A stretch of 64,000 nt of DNA from Harmothoe impar. Taxonomy: Eukaryota > Annelida > Polychaeta > Phyllodocida > Polynoidae. Shown here piece by piece: positions 54,020 to 64,000 of the stretch. The DNA lies in contig OX381708.1 of assembly GCA_947462335.1 (NCBI GenBank), positions 42,845,377-42,909,376 on the forward strand, read 5' to 3'. The notes under the pieces are model-generated. The model was not told where the DNA came from, ran no database searches, and saw only the letters and a program-made list of their open reading frames with translations. Both the position numbers and the translations under genes were made by a program. The number at the start of each line of letters is the position of its first letter. Within the stretch, counting starts at the first letter, position 1.

Positions 54020-57000
54020 CCTCTCTAGCCTACCTCCGTATGTGTCGCTATATCATGACGTCACAGAGGGAATATCCACCATGCTGTATAATTTTATACG
54101 TAATATATACTGTCATATGCTATGTGGACCCTGGCCTATAAACACCCATGAGCCCCAGACAAAAGGGGGTGATTGTCTGGGGTTACAATTTACCTGGACG
54201 ATTCAGCTATATATAAGGGCTGCATGAATCATTCATTACGTTATGTAAGTGTTGCATGAATCGTTCACTGCATTACTTAAGGAATATTAAGAAGAATGAA
54301 TCGTTCAAACTTGAGAAATGGGCCCCATGCAGTGTTTGCTTGCAACTCATGACACACATTCAACTCTGCAACGTCGTTAGTTATGTAATATTCCAGCCGT
54401 GACGTCACGTCTCAGTAGACACGTCAAAATGACATAATGTGATAGTGCAAACTGATGAGGTCGACAGAAACAGCAAGTCACCAACCAAGATGGCCGACCT
54501 CAGAAACAGGGGTGGCATTCTACCGTGTAAGCTACAGGGGTATGACCTTTTAAAGGAATTCGCTACACTTGCCCACAGACACCAAGTCTGCGCAACCAGT
54601 GGGTATACAGGGGAGCACACACACTGGCCACCAGTGCCTACTACACGAGGGCAGGTAGTGGCAGGGGTGAAGTGACTCCAAATGGGAAATACTTAGAATG
54701 ATACTGTGTAAATTAGGTATGTTTCAGGTTACATGGTCTGAAAATCGAGGGTAGGTAGGTCGGATTTAAAAGAAAATCAAATTCAAATGTTAATTAGACC
54801 TAAAAGTTACCAAGAAATTAACTCGCGGACTCCAGCGCCGATTACCATCCAATAGACTATACAATGGCTTCGAAATGGCATTTCTTTTTGAAAATTTGAT
54901 AAACATTTCTAGTATCGGCCCTATTTTGCTAGGTAGCGTCGGGTATTATACATACCTATTTTCTTTCTCGGAATATCCACCTCATGTTCAGGGAATATGT
55001 TTCAAGAATATGTCAATAAACTAGGTACATTGTATGCCAGGCGTCCTACAGTTAAAAAGGAGGGCCAGCCGGATAACATACTCGCTGATATAAAGATTCA
55101 GTATCGGGTGTTGTCTGCACCTACTAGCATTATGGTGAAATAGGCAACCTTGACAGAGACATCTTTTTGTATTTGTATTATATATTGCCTAGTGCGGCTT
55201 CGGAGATGTTTTGAACAATGGTTCAAACACCCACATGTTTATCTTAATAAGTCTATATTTTGGATGCATACTCATCTCACATCAAAGAGGTAGGGACGGC
55301 ACAGGGTACATCCACCTTGAAGTCCTATCATACATGAATAACATGGTGAATTTATTCTATGAGCAATAGACATTCATAAGATAAGCTATCAACATATAAC
55401 AAGATAGACAGATAGTACTCCCCCTCCCGCCATTTTCAGAGTGGGTGACGTCCTGTGTGTAGACACTCCTCTCTTGTGAAATCCCGTCATCTTGTGAATC
55501 TGATTAACAAAGGAATAGGAAGAAAATCTACATGGGGGAGAGGGGCAGGGGTCCACTCCAACCAGCTTCCAGCATCAACTTTAATGCATGATGGTGTGTA
55601 TGCAGGCATACGTTGGAAAAGAAGTATGTATATAATATATATACATATATGTATATATTAGGGGTAAGGTTCGGGAATTGTTTGTATTTCATTTCAGGGT
55701 CTTGGCTATTATTATTATTTTTTTTTTTTTTTTGGGGGGGGACATATTCAGGCCCCCTCTTCTGTGATTGGGGGGGGGGGGCTGGCCCTACCTTTTCCCA
55801 CCCTACTGAATAAGCTAAAGAAGTGTCTCTTTTCCATGACTATTAACGCCACGAGTGCCCTCTTCTCCAGGGTCACTAGCATTAGTGCCCCTCTTAACCA
55901 GGTCAAAACCTTTAAGCACGGCATGAATAAGTGCCCCTTCTAATTATGCAGGGCCCTCCTATTAGTGCCCTCTGAAAAAGGGACACGGTCTACTTGGTAT
56001 ATTGTGTATGAGTGGATATGCACCCCCTTCTACACAATATTCTGTGCATTTCCACCACGGCCCCTACCCCCCTCCCCTCTCCCATTCTACATAATGCTTG
56101 GTCATGAGTAGCTCGGCCGTTAAACACTGATGGACACAGTGGTAGTTTGACAGACACCGGACGCACTAAACCTCGCTCCAGTGCGCCTGAATAATGCATA
56201 CAGCTTCTAATTGGTTGATAGGATTTCAGTTTCACCCGGCGCGGATTGCACTGGGCATCTAATAGAGGTGGGAGACTTAATGGCGTTATTAATGGTCGGA
56301 GTGGCGGCACTGAGAGTTGGTAAAGTGTGTTTACGATGGGAACAGGTATACACCACTCACCGTGTCACCATGTGTGTGTGTCTGAATGGGGTTTGGGGGG
56401 GGGGGGGGGGGGGGGGGTTCTGGTCCATCTGGTCTCAGGGCAAACCAAGCTTATAGACATCGAAATAAATACATCGAGGCCTCTTACAATTTTTGATTCA
56501 TATGCATTTTAGTCCCTTATTAGGTTTTTCATATACAGTCCAGTCCCTTACAAGTTTAATATGTGTCCATGCCAATCCTTTGCAATTTTAATTCATATGC
56601 ATTCCAATCCCTTACAAGTTTAACTCACATACACTCTAACTCATCACCAGTTTAATTCACACCTATCGAAGCTCTTCCAACTTCCGCCCATCGCCAGCCT
56701 TCTACAGTTTCTATCCATTGTCCTTCTATATATCCTCCTATCCAGACTGGCATATCCCTTCTTTCTGGCAGGTCCTACTCCTAGCTCTGAGGACACGTCC
56801 ATGATCTGTCAACCTTCCCCTTGGACCTATCCATGTTCTATTCTCCGATCACAACCTTACATTACCTACACACACCAGCCTTCTTTAAGACGGTATACTT
56901 CCTTCTATTCCTACCTTCCAGCCTTTCTGGATCGCTGTTTGCGTTTCACTACCATAAGCTACATAAAAGCCACTGACTTTCAGGTGAGAGTGGTTTTAGC

Positions 57001-60000
57001 GACAATGACGCTGACTTCTCTGAGTGTGTAGTCGTCCACCGGCCGTTTGAATGGGGTTGTCGGCCGTTTTCATGTTCTAAAGTGTTCTTTTTTTAATTTT
57101 GGATAAAATTTGATAATGAAATTACAATAGGAATACATTAGACCCAGTATTTGTTCATTGCATTCCGAATAACGATTACCGTATATTATTTGTACCAAAT
57201 AAAGTACTTGAAAAAACAAGAAAACGGTCGACAAAAAACATTCTATTGGCCAGTGGACTACCAGCTTAACTCTATATTTCTCCCTCTCCTCAGGAATTCA
57301 GCTAAAACTGGCCACTCCCCTGTTTCAGCCTCAAGCAGCCATAAACCCATCAGGTTCCCTCCCACCCTCCACCCATCTCCCGCCCGCTCTTGCTGAACAA
57401 AGCTGACGCCGACAAGACTCAACTCGGAGATTGCTTCGTTAACAATCATTTGGATTCACTTTGAAATGATGATTCGTTAATTTTGACTCTATTAATGCCA
57501 CCGAGATTTGCGGCGGCGCCGGGCCGCGGAGACGGGCTGGTACGGAGGTGCCACGCCGGGAAGCGCAATTTAACCTTAAGTGCTGTGCACAGATGGTGTT
57601 GTTTCTAACGGGAGGGACGCCGTGGAGTGCCCTAATCACCCCCCCCCCCCACCCCCCATACACACACCTCCGTTGTACGCTTACTGCCGCCTACAGCTAG
57701 GTGATGATGCCTGGCGTGCCGCAAATGGCCATATTGTAATGATGAAGAGAGGCATTTAAGTTCTGATATATATAATAGATGCATCTCTAAGTGCATGCAG
57801 TTTTTTGCCCAATCAGTCCTTCCCCCATGTACCTGCCCCGTTACATTCTAGCACACGCCTCATCATTCCAATAGCTTTCCAGCGACTTAAACCCCCACCG
57901 TATTAACATTGCACATACTTTAATGTGATATATGATATTGATCTGTTGACAAGCCAAGCATGCTATTAATAGCCCTTTAACTTGTGCTTGATTGACTTGG
58001 TGAATGATACTTGGCATGGCGTATGCTACCAATGCACTCTGATCCCATCTCTAGAGGCCGTACCGGTATACAGAGAAGAGACAGTACAGCCCCTACAATA
58101 AAACAGGCCTACTTTACTCATTAGCTATCTGGCAGCATACATTCTTCACAAAGATGAGTTGTGTTGAATTATTACCGGCCGTTTCCATACCGATTTAATG
58201 TTGATGTTATGTGTTTGTACCATCCCAGCGATAGCTCCACTAAAATGGCCGCCACTATAGGTCTGTACTTTGGTATTGGTGACATCGTTTGTTGGCTAAT
58301 TGGACTCTTGTGCTGATGCAGAGCTGGGGATTGGTGATGGAGGTCGGCGGTCGAAGAGTGAGTGTGGTATGTAATGTATACGATACAATAATGCTTTGTC
58401 CGTGGTATCGTTACCGGTGGTTGTCTACGCACCGACCTCTCTGTTCCCCTAAAACGTCCACTCTGCTGACAGACAAAAAGCCATGGCCACACAAAACATA
58501 ACCCGCCGACGACAGCGCCATCGGTGGCCAAACAACAAACTAAATGCCCCCCACCCCCATTTTGTGCACGTCAGTCAGATTGACGTTAGCGCCGGCTGGC
58601 GGAGGGATGGGCAGACATGTAGGGAGGTCAGTAAACAGGCAGCTTGGCGGGTGAGTTAGGAAGTACATAATGGCAATTAGGTTGGGGCAGAAGAAAGGAT
58701 GGGTATTGATAGGAACACTTGGACTGAGGGAGAGGGGGGGGGGGTTGCTAGTGCCCACCAGCCAACCTCTCAGAACAGTAGATCAAAGACGGATGATATA
58801 TGTAGGTGTGGGTGGCCTACTGGTCTGATTTTGCTGCGGATTGAGTGTGCTCGAGAGCAATTATGAATTGAAATAGATTCTAGAATACAATGCTGACCTT
58901 CAACACCAATATATAGATAGATTGGTAGATAGATAGATAGATCGATAGTTAGATAGATGGGCAATACAACGCGTTTCTACGATGTACAATTGGTTGGAAG
59001 ATATGAGTCTTATCCATCCAACTTCCTGCTCTCATTCATTTTGATTTAGCCACAGTTCTCCCACCCTACTCCATCACCACCATTACCTGTCCGTGTCGCC
59101 AGGTACCAGTTCAAACTCGTGGTACTCTCCGGCCTCACCAGGGGGTAGGGTGGCGTCATGTGACGTCCAACACCCAATTAGAGCGCGTCTCACAGGAGGT
59201 GGGTGGACCAATAAGCGCTGACCTTACATGGAGGTGGCACTTGACTCGGTCAAATCTCACCTTACTGGGTCTTGGAGAGGTCACATGATCTGCTTAACAT
59301 TAAGGGTTGTGTAGTATCAAACTGATCATCTACAGAGCAATAGTAAAACATGGTGGGACTGGGGATTGTCTTTGATATTTCGCTTCCTAAATTCATTTCT
59401 AACTTCAAGGTCAAAATTATCATCATAGCTCTGTTGCCTTGCTCAAAAAGCCTAATACTAATAGTAATTGAGATAGAGAAAAACTAAGGTGAGGTGGTCA
59501 GTACTGACCACCCTGACAGTTTCAACAAACCTAGGTTGGTCGTATAGGGAGTCTAAAGAGTGCCTTGACAAAAATCATAATTATTATATCTGAAAAAGAA
59601 GGAGCAGGAGTATGCTCTTAAATGTTGCCAAGTGCATATAGATGACGCTCCCTCACATGGAGCGTGGTGAAGAAAAAATCCATAGCAATCTGTTTGAGTA
59701 CAGCACAATGTGTCTCCTTTTCTTCCGATGAAGTCGCAAAAGATATGTTACCTCCAGACATCTTGATGTCCATGGAGAGGAGACATTCGTATAAAAAGGT
59801 TTAGAGGGGGTGTTCGTTCAGTTACTGCTCTACATAAAGTACATACGATGTACATACCTTTAAAGTGCTCACCGTGCCTAATAAGTCTGGAGCTACATTT
59901 AGCTTTATGTGTGCTTATATTTGGACACAGATGCTTAGTATAGATGGAGCTGTAAATTCCGAATGGATGTAAAATAATAAGTGCCAATTCCAACAGTTGG

Positions 60001-60205
60001 AATTCATGTTCGTGACGTTCATAAAGTGGAGTAGGCCTAATACTGGTGTGTCGGTGACTTTTTGTATCATTGAATAACGTCTAATATTACGTCACGCCCA
60101 TGCTATTTTTGCCGTCACCTTTGGCTATTCTACCTGATTGAGGCCTCTGATGAACTCCAGGTGTTGTTCTGGTCTATTTGTAACATCGAATGTTTACCTT
60201 TGCAG
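54020..60205. other. noncoding, no gene seen
   Basis: Contains a T run plus G runs at 55710-55780, four degenerate TTAGTGCCCC units at about 55853-55970, a 16-18 nt G run at about 56394-56417, a diverged repeat of CAGTCCCTTACAAGTTTAA-type units at 56535-56660, a CpG-rich patch at about 57490-57560 and a short (GATA)n at 58915-58955. No frame here has a recognisable domain. Confidence 0.35.
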
Positions 60206-60254
60206 CTCCAGGATGTCGGTCCTCCGGAGACACATGGCAGGAGGATGCGGAGAG
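60206..60254 (+). CDS. possible internal exon
   Basis: A good acceptor (TTACCTTTGCAG) and donor (GAGAG|GTGAGC) bound 49 nt that are open in two frames (SRMSVLRRHMAGGCGE or LQDVGPPETHGRRMRR). Too short to identify. Confidence 0.3.
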
Positions 60255-60752
60255 GTGAGCAGATTAACTTAATTACCTTAATTTATTTAACCTTGCATCC
60301 CTGTGTGGCCACTTCTTCCCCACTGAATGCCTGTGGTCTCAATAGAAACCACGCCTCTAATAAGCAACTTCCTTGGTGTATTTGCAAAATGGTAGCCATC
60401 ATCACTAATTTTTGTCTAATTAATGGGAATAACTCTGCCCGCACACGCCATTCAGTTATTAGGAGAATCAAGGCCACTTGGTGCTAGACCACACTGGAGG
60501 AGGGACGGCTGGGCGTTACCATGGGCGGCCTGCTGCGTTTTAGGTATCCTGTACCACTCATTTTCTGAAGTTCTCATTAGATGCATAAGGATAATGAGAT
60601 CCGTGACTACACCCTCCCCCCCCCCCCCCACACACACCTCCCTCTCCCCCAACTCACCCACATCTTCCCGTTCTGGATTTAACTTAGCATGAGCACAAAA
60701 GGGAACAGCTGAGCTGCTCATCGCTCACAATGAGTTGTTAAAGCCGCTCACA

Positions 60753-60789
60753 ATGGCTGACAATACCCGTTCACACACCGCCTACCCTG
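60753..60789 (+). CDS. possible first coding exon
   Basis: ATG in CACAATGG context encodes MADNTRSHTAYP and then reaches a consensus donor CTG|GTAAGT. No partner exon is known. The downstream DNA is occupied by the retroelement from 61007. Confidence 0.25.
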
Positions 60790-61006
60790 GTAAGTAACCA
60801 ACATGGGGAAACAAGTCTTCGCGTGCAGCCACCCTCCTCTTCTCCATGGTGATGGACTTGTACATTGCCTGTCTTTTAACACAACGGGAAGAGGGGGTAG
60901 ACAAACAAACGTGTGTCCGTCGTACAGGGAATCAATTCTGATGCACCTTTCACCGGGTTGTGTTTCGACCTGGGAGATATACCAGGTTTATTGGCCCCTT
61001 AATGGT

Positions 61007-61256
61007 AATGATAACTGGACAAGAGAGTTTTATATATTGGTATTTTATCCTGTGAAGTTCATGACATGGTTATACAATTTACATGTTTTACATGTTTTAT
61101 ATGAGTACAAGAAAATACCAGTGGTACATAATTTCATACGAGATTAATACATTTCATGTTAACAACAATGAGTGGGGGAACATCTACCCGGTATACGTGT
61201 ATACAACATGATGTTGATGGATTTCTGAGTCAATAGTTAAACCTGAGTGTTTATGG
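61007..61256 (-). repeat. B2 split direct repeat (element terminus)
   Basis: Identical to 61519-61768 except one base near 61231. Its lower edge marks the element's 3' boundary. Confidence 0.9.
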
Positions 61257-61518
61257 GATACAATTACACTAATTGTTTTAGATTTTTAAGATTTATAATA
61301 ATATTTAAGACATGTTTACAAGGGTGGTGGGCGGGAGAAAATATATCCAGCCCGTCGATGGCGAGAAGAAGTCAAAAGGAACGCTATGACGTCACGGGTT
61401 TAGTTCCTGGAGATCCGAGAGGGGGCGGTAGTGTAGTTTGGCGCCACCGCTGGGTAAAGTCTTTGAGGTTGAGTCTCCAGTCCTATACCATTACTCCACA
61501 ACGCTAGCGTTATGGTCC
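61257..61518 (-). repeat. A2 segment between the B repeats
   Basis: A 262-bp spacer with no partner in this window. In Ngaro-type elements it should match A1 at the distal end, beyond 64000. Confidence 0.7.
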
Positions 61519-61768
61519 AATGATAACTGGACAAGAGAGTTTTATATATTGGTATTTTATCCTGTGAAGTTCATGACATGGTTATACAATTTACATGTTT
61601 TACATGTTTTATATGAGTACAAGAAAATACCAGTGGTACATAATTTCATACGAGATTAATACATTTCATGTTAACAACAATGAGTGGGGGAACATCTACC
61701 CGGTATACGTGTATACAACATGATGTTGATGGATTTCTGAGTCCATAGTTAAACCTGAGTGTTTATGG
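61519..61768 (-). repeat. B1 split direct repeat
   Basis: Begins right at the end of the recombinase frame. The last six bases of that frame, including its TAA, lie inside the repeat. Confidence 0.9.
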
Positions 61769-62614
61769 TGCAAATAACGAGGCCATCTTGAGGGCCACAG
61801 TGTTGGTAGGTTTACTAGGGACGTATGCTTTGAGCCCACCTTCAGATTTCCATGTTCCATGTTTGGCAATGTCTGTTCTGTCACAGCCCGCTAGTTGGGC
61901 TGCCTGGGCCCCACCCCTTCTCACTGAGTGAGAGCGGATCAGATTGGCATATGGGCAGCCCATGGTGGTAAGAGCCGTTCTGACTACTGCCACCAGTTGA
62001 GTCGGGGTGAGGGGAGTGTTATTGTAGGTGACAAACGCCGGGGCATGAGGCTGGCCCGGATAGTTGATGCTGTAAGTCTCCCAGGCGGTCGTAGGGCACG
62101 CCGGAGAGTGAGGTATTCTTGGTAGTTGGAGGACTGTAGGAGTCGAACCTTGAGCTATAGTTTTAGATGACCTAATTAGCACTGCCAAGCCATTATCATT
62201 AACAGTTATATCTTGTCTTAGCAGGGTATGAGGGCCCGTCCACAGTAGGGCTGAAGGTGTGAGCAGGTTGGACGCTCGTAGAAAAGAGAAGAAGCCGACT
62301 GTGAGGGCTGCTTTTACCGGTAGTCCATGGTATGTGTCGCCCAGATATGTGCACACATTTATTACATCAGCAGGGGATAATGGGGGCGCTGGATTTGGTA
62401 TGTGAGGGATGAGTCTATGGGCCCCTTTGGCCACAGTCTTGGCCTCTCTAGACATGAGAGCTGATGAGTCCCCACCTCTGTCCAGTATCCAAATCGAGGC
62501 GCCTGATGTGTAGCATTTTCTAGATATGTTGCTTTTAAGTGTGTTGGCCAAATATTGCTGGTACAAGCAAGCATCCAGCATTGTAGGTTTTAATATATCT
62601 ATGCCATAATGCAC
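61763..62614 (-). CDS. YR: tyrosine recombinase of the DIRS/Ngaro element
   Basis: 283 residues from a GTG-initiated reading. The frame is open a further 46 codons upstream, to the stop of the RT-RNase H frame, and has no ATG in that stretch, so the true start is unclear. Catalytic residues of the family are visible: R113 (FLRASN), H229-x-x-R232 (HSVRRGG), H252 (KHGTWKS) and Y264 (KAYV). In these retroelements the enzyme inserts a circular DNA intermediate into the genome. It lies in the same frame as the upstream RT, separated by one TAA. Confidence 0.92.
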   Translation of the reverse strand: MHYGIDILKPTMLDACLYQQYLANTLKSNISRKCYTSGASIWILDRGGDSSALMSREAKTVAKGAHRLIPHIPNPAPPLSPADVINVCTYLGDTYHGLPVKAALTVGFFSFLRASNLLTPSALLWTGPHTLLRQDITVNDNGLAVLIRSSKTIAQGSTPTVLQLPRIPHSPACPTTAWETYSINYPGQPHAPAFVTYNNTPLTPTQLVAVVRTALTTMGCPYANLIRSHSVRRGGAQAAQLAGCDRTDIAKHGTWKSEGGLKAYVPSKPTNTVALKMASLFAP

Positions 62615-62752
62615 CGCGAAATTGAGGTACGTTGTGGCATGTGTTATTCTATTGTTCTGTGTCGACTGAGAGATGGCTGCATTGTATGATGTTATAGCTT
62701 GTTGACCGAGGGGAAGGCCTGTAAGATATATTGCATGACATGAGTTTACAGG

Positions 62753-64000
62753 TTATATACGAGTGAAGAATGGGTGGGGGAGGGAGGGCTGCCTTTCCGT
62801 CAGCCCCCTGAGTACTATCTGCCTATCTGCATACTTCTTCTTCTCTGGCTGGTGATATCTGCTAAGGGCGTCGGCCAGCGGTATCAGGGCTCCAGGTTTG
62901 TGCCTGATCTCGATCTGGTGGTCTGCTATGGCGGCTTCCAGCCAAAGCTGCCTTGAGCACGCAGCCAGTGCCGGGTCCTTTGTTTTTCCAGATCTAAGTG
63001 ATGACGCAGACGCCATGTTGTCAGTGTAGACAACTATCTTCATGCCCACTGAAGACTCAGGAGTGAGAGTCCTATACGCCGTTACTATGTTGACGGCTTC
63101 AAGCTGTGTGATATTTGTATATCTACGGCAGTGGGGTGCATCATATGACAGCTTGTAGTAAGCAGTGTCTGTGTTGCCGCCGCCAGCATGCATAGACGAG
63201 TCACACTCCATCTTGAACTCCTGGAGGTCCGGGTTGAGGAGGTGGATACCATTCGACAGTTGAGCGTACTTTTGGAACCAGCGTATGTCAGCTTTGAAGG
63301 AGGTTGTGAGGGGTACTGTGCCAGTATCAGGGGTATTCCTCAGGGTCTCCAGAATTCTGCATATAAAGCGCCGGGCGTGTAACACGCACTTTGATACATG
63401 GACTAGTTTCCCCGCCAGGGACTGGATTTGCTTTTTAGTCGCTCTGTCTCTGGTAGACCACTGGAGGCATTCAGATAGTACTTCCTCCAGCTTTGGGCGT
63501 GGCACTGATAGTATCATCAGCGAGGTGTCGATATAGAAGCCCAACCACTCAAGGCTGATGGTCGGGGGCACACACTTGGCTTCAGCTAATTGGAGACCGA
63601 GTCTGTGGGCGAGTGACAGGAAGTCAGCATATGCTCTCTGTGCCTCCTCCAGGGTCTGCTCCACTCCCACAAAATCGTCCAGGTATGCTAATGTCCAGTG
63701 CCCGAGCTTTCTCATGAGGTATACCACAGCTGCCGTTGTGCGATGACATGCCATGCTGCTTAACCTGCAACCGAATGAAGGGCAGAGGTCAAGGTATATC
63801 TTGTCATCAAATGAGAATGCTAGTAGGGGCAGATCTCCCACGTCTATCCTGAGCTGGCGATAGGCGCGAGAGAGATCCGCCTTCCACAAGAACGAGGCGG
63901 GGCCGAGTGATCTTACTCTTGTGGCAAGATCTTCCACAGAGGGGAGCGTGTAGGGCCTGTGTTGACCTTCAAAACTGTTTTTCGTTATACCTGCATTCAC
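62753..64000 (-). CDS. reverse transcriptase-RNase H of the DIRS/Ngaro element (partial)
   Basis: 415 residues are visible and the N-terminus runs off the window. The RT palm is seen as the motif A aspartate at about residue 42 (FLWKADLSRAY) and the YLDD box at 106-109 (AYLDDFVGV). The RNase H follows, with D (MECDSSMHAGG), E (LEAVNIV), D (VYTDNMAS) and D (LADALSRY). The order RT-RH and then YR is diagnostic of the DIRS order. It ends in TAA at 62753-62755. No internal disruption is seen in the visible part. Confidence 0.93.
   Translation of the reverse strand: MNAGITKNSFEGQHRPYTLPSVEDLATRVRSLGPASFLWKADLSRAYRQLRIDVGDLPLLAFSFDDKIYLDLCPSFGCRLSSMACHRTTAAVVYLMRKLGHWTLAYLDDFVGVEQTLEEAQRAYADFLSLAHRLGLQLAEAKCVPPTISLEWLGFYIDTSLMILSVPRPKLEEVLSECLQWSTRDRATKKQIQSLAGKLVHVSKCVLHARRFICRILETLRNTPDTGTVPLTTSFKADIRWFQKYAQLSNGIHLLNPDLQEFKMECDSSMHAGGGNTDTAYYKLSYDAPHCRRYTNITQLEAVNIVTAYRTLTPESSVGMKIVVYTDNMASASSLRSGKTKDPALAACSRQLWLEAAIADHQIEIRHKPGALIPLADALSRYHQPEKKKYADRQIVLRGLTERQPSLPHPFFTRI

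Larger units (their letters stand above)
61007..64000 (-). mobile_element. DIRS-order (Ngaro/PAT-like) retrotransposon, 3' part
   Basis: Read on the minus strand, the order is RT-RNase H, tyrosine recombinase, B1, A2, B2. The 250-bp B repeats (61519-61768 and 61007-61256) are direct, with one mismatch, separated by a 262-bp A2 segment. This is the split-direct-repeat layout of Ngaro/PAT elements. The 5' part (A1, gag-like frame and the start of RT) lies beyond the window. These elements integrate by a tyrosine recombinase and leave no target duplication. Confidence 0.9.

Noticed and set aside
57439..57663. CpG-rich patch as a minus-strand exon
   Set aside because: No splice signals or recognisable domain. 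It could be a CpG island, but no gene start is evident.

Overview
The window is animal nuclear DNA, most likely from a marine invertebrate. It has spliceosomal introns, a recognisable multi-exon metabolic gene (CRYL1), long AT-rich intergenic stretches, many micro- and minisatellites, G/C homopolymer runs, several families of small inverted-repeat elements, a DIRS/Ngaro-type retroelement and an integrated Polinton/Maverick (adintovirus-like) element. I cannot name the species.

Layout. 1-3.9 kb: intergenic, with one MITE. 3.9-8.2 kb (minus): a 1409-residue, mostly disordered protein of unknown family with a strong candidate PKA-anchoring (AKAP-type) helix. 10.8-18.7 kb (minus): a complete seven-exon lambda-crystallin/L-gulonate 3-dehydrogenase gene (CRYL1). 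All splice sites and phases could be read, giving 327 residues. Its introns hold palindromic MITEs, a TA-flanked DNA transposon and minisatellites, and a GATATC palindrome array lies just upstream of its start. 18.9-23.2 kb: TIR elements, (TA)n and (CT)n tracts, and a possible terminal exon.

23,278-33,529: a 10,252-bp Polinton-type provirus. It has AG-starting terminal inverted repeats of about 420-440 bp and a perfect 6-bp target duplication (GAGGGC). On the plus strand it carries, in order, an unrecognised basic protein, the A32/FtsK-like packaging ATPase, two conserved virion-module proteins, a chromodomain integrase, a penton-like minor capsid protein, a small basic protein, a double-jelly-roll-type major capsid protein and an adenain-like protease. 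These reading frames look intact. The protein-primed DNA polymerase B, normally the hallmark gene of Polintons, is absent. Its usual left-end divergent slot holds an Ala-rich, repeat-encoded minus-strand frame behind its own TATA box. This compact, polymerase-less but otherwise complete virion/integration cassette is the main discovery candidate.

33.5-61.0 kb: mostly noncoding. It has a signal-peptide first exon with a TATA box at 40.0 kb, possible isolated exons (a 10-nt micro-exon at 48.6 kb and two at 60.2-60.8 kb), a weak CUB-like frame at 45.4 kb, three minisatellites with higher-order repeat structure and several copies of a TTAA-ended MITE family. 61.0-64.0 kb (minus): the 3' part of a DIRS-order (Ngaro/PAT-like) retrotransposon with RT-RNase H, a tyrosine recombinase in the same frame behind a single stop codon, and diagnostic B1-A2-B2 split direct repeats. 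It runs off the window edge.
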